This document shows positions 60,708 to 64,000 of a stretch of DNA of 64,000 nucleotides, in pieces. The translations under genes were made by a program, and so were the position numbers. The notes below the pieces were generated by a model. It saw only the letters and a list, made by a program, of their open reading frames with translations. It searched no databases and was not told the DNA's origin. How positions within the stretch are numbered: position 1 is the first letter of the stretch; every line of letters starts with the position of its first letter. The DNA is from Roseburia sp. (GTDB lineage Bacteria; Bacillota; Clostridia; Lachnospirales; Lachnospiraceae). The stretch lies in assembly GCA_026168605.1 (NCBI GenBank), contig JAPFDX010000020.1, positions 1 through 64,000 on the forward strand. The letters are read 5' to 3'.

Positions 60708-61016
60708 AAAGAGTTTCGCTTATAAGATTCAGGTGTCAAAATGTACCAATGATATTCTTTTTGTTCAGGATTCCGAAGCTAAGAACTTCTAAAATGTTCT
60801 GGATCAGGTATTGTGCATGGACGCAACCGCCCTCTATGCGCCATCCGTGGCGCAATTCGGGCTTTCACCGGCATCCCTGCCGTCGAATTGCTGGAAACCG
60901 GCAGAACATCAAGAAGTTCTAAGCTTCTCCATATTCACAAATCAGAATATCATTGGTGCATTTTGCCAATCCCATTTTGGCGCCCGAATCCCATAAAGGA
61001 ATAAAGAGTTTCGCTT
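60708..61016. repeat. Palindromic MITE-like element with flanking 14-nt direct repeats
   Basis: This is most of the only gene-free stretch over 300 nt (60663-61082). It holds a long imperfect inverted repeat: the left arm at 60721-60801 and the right arm at 60902-60996 are near reverse complements (for example CAAAATGTACCAATGATATT versus its partner AATATCATTGGTGCATTTTG). An inner inverted repeat GCAATTCG (60852-60859) and CGAATTGC (60884-60891) closes a hairpin. The element is flanked by AAAGAGTTTCGCTT at 60708-60721 and 61003-61016, which look like a target-site duplication. A separate perfect 10-bp inverted repeat follows at 61013-61043. I see no gene in it. Confidence 0.6.
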
Positions 61017-61042
61017 TATAGGGAACGACGTTTCCTATAAAG

Positions 61043-61071
61043 CAAAAACAGAGCCCCCGTTCAGGCCCTGT
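61043..61071 (-). terminator. Intrinsic terminator after yvyF
   Basis: On the minus strand ACAGGGCC and GGGCTCTGT form a 7-8 bp stem (one G-T pair) around TGAACGG, followed by TTTTTGC. It lies 12 nt after the yvyF stop codon and would close the comF-yvyF transcript. Confidence 0.8.
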
Positions 61072-61082
61072 CTTATCTTCAC

Positions 61083-61481
61083 TTATAAAAAACGCATACG
61101 GTCTTTGCCATCCCTCTTCTTTGGCGCCTCCTGCACCTTCGGCTTACCCAGAGTGCCTGAAAATGTATCCATCATACTTTTCTTGCACTTATCACAGAAA
61201 CGTCCCGTACAAATCGGCGCACCGCACGTCTCGCAGGTGATCCCATCCGCACCCGCATTGACCAGTGAAAGACGCTCCTCCCTGATCCAGTGTTTGATCT
61301 GTTTCGTGGACACGTCGACCTCCTCGGAGACCTCCGCGATCGTCGCATTGGGCTTTCTGTCCAGATACGCCTTTACCTCCTGGAACTTATCCTCCAGCGC
61401 TCTCTGGCAGGCCTGGCAAAGCGGTGCTCCGCCCATATAGTTAAACAAACGTCCACATCCCTTGCAATTCCTGACATCCAT
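61083..61481 (-). CDS. yvyF: YvyF-like zinc-finger/HTH protein of flagellar/competence operons
   Basis: A 132-residue protein matching the TIGR03826/YvyF pattern: N-terminal zinc ribbon (CKGCGRLFNYMGGAPLCQAC), a small HTH (ATIAEVSEEVDVSTKQIKHW) and a second Cys cluster (CETCGAPICTGRFCDKC). The tail is basic. In Bacillus yvyF follows comFC, as it does here. Its function is not firmly known; it regulates flagellar genes in related bacteria. GGGAGGATTGAAAT precedes the ATG. Its presence is a sign that this host is motile or related to motile species. Confidence 0.92.
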   Translation of the reverse strand: MDVRNCKGCGRLFNYMGGAPLCQACQRALEDKFQEVKAYLDRKPNATIAEVSEEVDVSTKQIKHWIREERLSLVNAGADGITCETCGAPICTGRFCDKCKKSMMDTFSGTLGKPKVQEAPKKRDGKDRMRFL

Positions 61482-61501
61482 ATTTCAATCCTCCCAGTCT
61501 G

Positions 61502-62215
61502 TCAAAATCCGGCTCCGATGCTGATACAGACATAACAGACGCGCTCTGCGCCACCGGAAAGCAGCGCTTTTGCAGCCTCATCCATCGTGCTGCCCGTCGT
61601 ATAAATATCGTCCACCAGCAATATATGGCTATATTTTACTACATCCGGTACTAATTGAAAAGCATTTTTTAGATTCTTCTGCCGCTGTGCATCACTTAAC
61701 TCCTTCTGCGGCACCGTATTGCGGATGCGTTTCAGCAGTCCGGACTCCACCGGGATCCCAAGTTCCCTCCCAAGCGCCCTTGCAAACACCTCGGCCTGAT
61801 TGTATCCGCGCCTGCGCTTTTTCTTCGGGTACATCGGAACCGGCACGATCACCTCGATGTGTTTTCGCACGATCCAGCCTCCGTACAACAGCGCCGCTTT
61901 TCTGGCATAAAACCGTGCATACTCCCGCCGGTTGCTGTACTTAAAGCGGTACATGGATTTCTTGATCCCCGCCCGGTAGACAAAGACCGCCTTCCCCTGC
62001 TCATAGCTGTGCTTCTTCCTCGCACAGTCCCCGCAGTACTCCTGCCGCTCATTCTCAAGCGGCTTGCCACATCTGGCGCACACCGGCTCCCTGACCGTCA
62101 CCGCCTCCTTTTCGCACCCGTCACAGATTTCACTGCCGGGCGCTAACAGCGCGTCACAGACCGGACACCGGGGTGGAAACAGATAATCCACCGCTGTTTT
62201 CATCCATCGCTGCAT
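61502..62215 (-). CDS. comF: ComFC-family phosphoribosyltransferase
   Basis: A ComF/ComFC protein (237 residues) used in DNA uptake or recombination. It has the N-terminal zinc ribbon (CPVCDALLAPGSEICDGCEK plus CARCGKPLENERQEYCGDC), and the PRPP site HILLVDDIYTTGSTMDEA. VIVPVPMYPKKKRRRGYNQA is the standard central motif. Adjacent to yvyF as in Bacillus. No helicase ComFA gene is nearby in the window. Confidence 0.94.
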   Translation of the reverse strand: MQRWMKTAVDYLFPPRCPVCDALLAPGSEICDGCEKEAVTVREPVCARCGKPLENERQEYCGDCARKKHSYEQGKAVFVYRAGIKKSMYRFKYSNRREYARFYARKAALLYGGWIVRKHIEVIVPVPMYPKKKRRRGYNQAEVFARALGRELGIPVESGLLKRIRNTVPQKELSDAQRQKNLKNAFQLVPDVVKYSHILLVDDIYTTGSTMDEAAKALLSGGAERVCYVCISIGAGF

Positions 62216-62305
62216 CCCTTGTTCCGCTCTCCCCGGAAACCGTATGCAATCCCTGACTCCTTTTCATCCTAGCACTTTTCTTTTCCTGATACCAGAAACA
62301 TTTTC

Positions 62306-62896
62306 TTAATTTTTTCTTGAGAAAAGCTTGCGGATCAGGCCTTTCTTCTCCACGCCGTCCGCCTGCGTCCCAAGGGTTTCCACGTCTTGCCCGGGCAGTC
62401 TGCTTTCCATAAAATGTATATCCTCCAGATCGTCGCGCCCGTTGATCCTTGCGCACATACTTTTGAGCGTCTCCGTCATGGTATCCATCATACGCCGGAC
62501 GTTCTGCGCCATGCGATCCTCGAGCGTCATACCCCTGTCCGGCGCGTCCTCGCCCCAGATACAGTCGTCCCCCAGCACCCGCAGTCTGTTCAGACGGTCG
62601 CGCTGCTCCTTGCGCACCGCGCTTAAGAAACGGCTGACCTGCGTATTGTGCGCCTCCTCCTGCGTGTAGCAGAGGAACTGCTCCAGCGAATTACTCCGCG
62701 GACATCCGATCTCATAATAGAGATTGTACACACGGCAGATCTGCTCTGCCACACCGCGCAGGATGATGCCGCAATCTCTGGGATTTTTCCGGTACTCCCG
62801 CTCCGCCCGTTCCAGTCCCTCGCCGATCGCGTCATACATTGCCTGCAATTCTTCCGATTCCATCCGGCACTCTCTCAAAAATCCAAAGTTCCCCAT
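62306..62896 (-). CDS. Hypothetical soluble helical protein
   Basis: Not recognised. The protein (196 residues) is highly charged and predicted helical. The first half has a DUF4145-like feel (CGIILRGVAEQICRVYNLYY), but I would not name it. It ends with a basic GLIRKLFSRKN tail that could be amphipathic. The start at 62896 overlaps the aroK stop (TGATG), an indication of translational coupling; an ATG at 62863 (MESEELQAM) is possible. No promoter or terminator seen in the 90 nt before comF. Confidence 0.5.
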   Translation of the reverse strand: MGNFGFLRECRMESEELQAMYDAIGEGLERAEREYRKNPRDCGIILRGVAEQICRVYNLYYEIGCPRSNSLEQFLCYTQEEAHNTQVSRFLSAVRKEQRDRLNRLRVLGDDCIWGEDAPDRGMTLEDRMAQNVRRMMDTMTETLKSMCARINGRDDLEDIHFMESRLPGQDVETLGTQADGVEKKGLIRKLFSRKN

Positions 62897-63417
62897 CAGC
62901 CCTGCTCCTGCTTTTCTGCCATCCGCTCTTGTATCTCCTCACAGATCTCCCGGATGGACCTTCCGTCCGTCGCCACACGAAGATCCGCGACCTCCTCATA
63001 ACGCACCCTGCGCTTCTCCATCAGCTCCCCGATATCGGAAACGCTCATATGCCCATTTAACACCGGACGGTTCGTACTCCGTTTCACACGCTCATATATC
63101 GTCTCCGGTCTTGCGGTGAGCAGCACGATACTGCCCTTCTCCCGCATCAGCGCCGCATTCTCCTCCCGCAGAACGCTGCCGCCCCCGCAGGAGACGACGA
63201 CCGGACGCCCGCTTCCCTGCATCCGCAAAAATTCCGTCTCCAGATCCCGGAAATACGCCTCTCCATATCTTTCAAAAATCTCTGTGATCGTCATATTCTG
63301 CTGTGTTTCGATCTGTCTGTCCATCTCAACGCACGCCATGCCAAGCTGCTCTGCAAGCACACTGCCCACCGCACTCTTGCCCGTCCCCATAAATCCAATC
63401 AGATAAATATTCTTCAA
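62896..63417 (-). CDS. aroK: Shikimate kinase
   Basis: Shikimate kinase phosphorylates shikimate for aromatic amino acid synthesis. Walker A GFMGTGKSAVG, EMDRQIETQQNMTITEIFER, SCGGGSVLREEN (shikimate binding) and the lid arginines (KRSTNRPVLNG) are all visible. Length 173 residues. The start at 63417 is a TTG preceded by a GGAAG about 7 nt away. It is near aroE, as in many Firmicute shikimate clusters. The hypothetical protein gene overlaps its stop. Confidence 0.96.
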   Translation of the reverse strand: MKNIYLIGFMGTGKSAVGSVLAEQLGMACVEMDRQIETQQNMTITEIFERYGEAYFRDLETEFLRMQGSGRPVVVSCGGGSVLREENAALMREKGSIVLLTARPETIYERVKRSTNRPVLNGHMSVSDIGELMEKRRVRYEEVADLRVATDGRSIREICEEIQERMAEKQEQG

Positions 63418-63457
63418 CGTCCCGCTTCCTTCCCTTAAGGCATCGCAGCCCTGCCGC

Positions 63458-64000
63458 CTAATCCCCGAAAAACCGCGCCTTTACCTCCTCCACAGGCATC
63501 TCCTGTCCCGTGTAGAGGCGAAATGCCGACACGCCCTGCCAGAGCAGCATTCCCTTTCCGCCGACGCAGGTACAGCCTGCCGCGCGCGCTTCCCGCAGCA
63601 GCCTCGTCTCCTTCGGGTGATAGACAATGTCCGCAACCACAAGCCCCGGATAAAACGCTCCGGTATCCTTCACCACAGTCTCACCATCCTCCGGCGCCAT
63701 CCCGACACTCGTCCCGTTGATAAAAATCTCACAGCCGCGGATCTCTCTCGTCAGCGTGTCCGTATCTGCGATGTCATGCACCCGCACCGTGCAGGAGGGA
63801 ACCTCCGCCCGGATGCGCTCTGCGGTCTGCTCTGCCTTTTCCACCGTCCGGTTAAAGATCACAAGTTCCCGGACGCCGTCTAAGGCACACTGTACCTGGA
63901 TTGCCGTCGCCGCACCGCCGCTTCCTGCGATCACAACACGCCTGCCCGCGACATCGATCCCGTGATCCCGCAGATTATTGACAAAGCCCTCCCCGTCCGT
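63458..64000 (-). CDS. aroE: Shikimate dehydrogenase, C-terminal part
   Basis: The gene runs off the right edge. Reading the minus strand from 64000 gives TDGEGFVNNLRDHGIDVAGR, including the NTDG-GF motif, followed by the NADP-binding VVIAGSGGAATAIQV and VIFNRTVEKAEQTAERI. FINGTSVGMAPEDGETVV, ADIVYHPKETRLLREA and GGKGMLLWQGVSAFRLYTGQ are the standard C-terminal motifs. The first residues (with the shikimate Ser/Lys sites) are outside the window. It lies upstream of aroK, an aro operon. Confidence 0.95.
   Translation of the reverse strand, partial: TDGEGFVNNLRDHGIDVAGRRVVIAGSGGAATAIQVQCALDGVRELVIFNRTVEKAEQTAERIRAEVPSCTVRVHDIADTDTLTREIRGCEIFINGTSVGMAPEDGETVVKDTGAFYPGLVVADIVYHPKETRLLREARAAGCTCVGGKGMLLWQGVSAFRLYTGQEMPVEEVKARFFGD

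Overview
This window looks like chromosome from a flagellated low-to-mid GC Firmicute, most likely a Lachnospiraceae (Roseburia/Agathobacter-like; inference). The basis is a comF-yvyF pair as in Bacillota motility/competence loci, a cdaA-cdaR-glmM block, a YesMN-type two-component system, and strong AGGAGG ribosome binding sites. Every gene I accept lies on the minus strand, so transcription runs from high to low coordinates. The window is dominated by a very large cell-surface polysaccharide locus (about 1-43 kb, plus rmlD near 55 kb).

From right to left: 61-64 kb is housekeeping (aroE partial, aroK, a hypothetical, comF, yvyF, closed by a terminator). At 60.7-61.0 kb is the only long gene-free stretch; it holds a long imperfect palindrome flanked by 14-nt direct repeats. 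From a good promoter at 60.7 kb run two unknown membrane proteins, cdaA and cdaR (c-di-AMP synthesis and control), glmM, an HPr, rmlD, and a GtrII/GtrB-like glucosylation pair. Next comes a YesM/YesN two-component system, a GH31 glycosidase and a lipoprotein-dependent sugar ABC importer (43.4-51.6 kb), ending in a terminator.

The polysaccharide locus proper begins with rmlB, rmlA, rmlC (dTDP-L-rhamnose). It is followed by a Wzm/Wzt exporter whose Wzt carries a C-terminal domain, and by a methyltransferase and a kinase-like protein that resemble a split WbdD chain terminator. Then come a polyprenyl-phosphate glycosylphosphotransferase, a Wzz-like protein with a degenerate kinase domain, a two-gene membrane module, a Wzy-like polymerase, three GT4 and three GT2-type transferases, an SDR epimerase, a Wzx flippase, a LicD protein, a cytidylyltransferase-PLP enzyme fusion, and a second copy of the two-gene membrane module (17.2-33.5 kb).

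A separate promoter at 17.1 kb precedes a second initiating glycosylphosphotransferase and a second polymer unit. It has two GT2s, a second Wzm/Wzt without C-terminal domain, a DUF4422-GT8 fusion, a GT2-GT4 fusion, a polytopic membrane protein and a secreted GH25 lysozyme with five long repeats. After another promoter come RffA/WecE, an ATP-grasp ligase, a DPM1-like GT2 and a partial DegT-like protein. The left 15.7 kb is visibly more AT-rich than the rest, consistent with acquired, strain-variable sequence.

Taken together the window encodes at least two polymer assembly systems that share the dTDP-sugar supply. The most original elements are (i) LicD plus a one-polypeptide cytidylyltransferase/PLP enzyme, which may make and attach a phospho-aminoalcohol; (ii) the split methyltransferase/kinase cap with a Wzt C-terminal domain; (iii) the duplicated two-gene DDDD-motif membrane module; and (iv) RffA plus ATP-grasp, a possible amino-sugar acylation unit.
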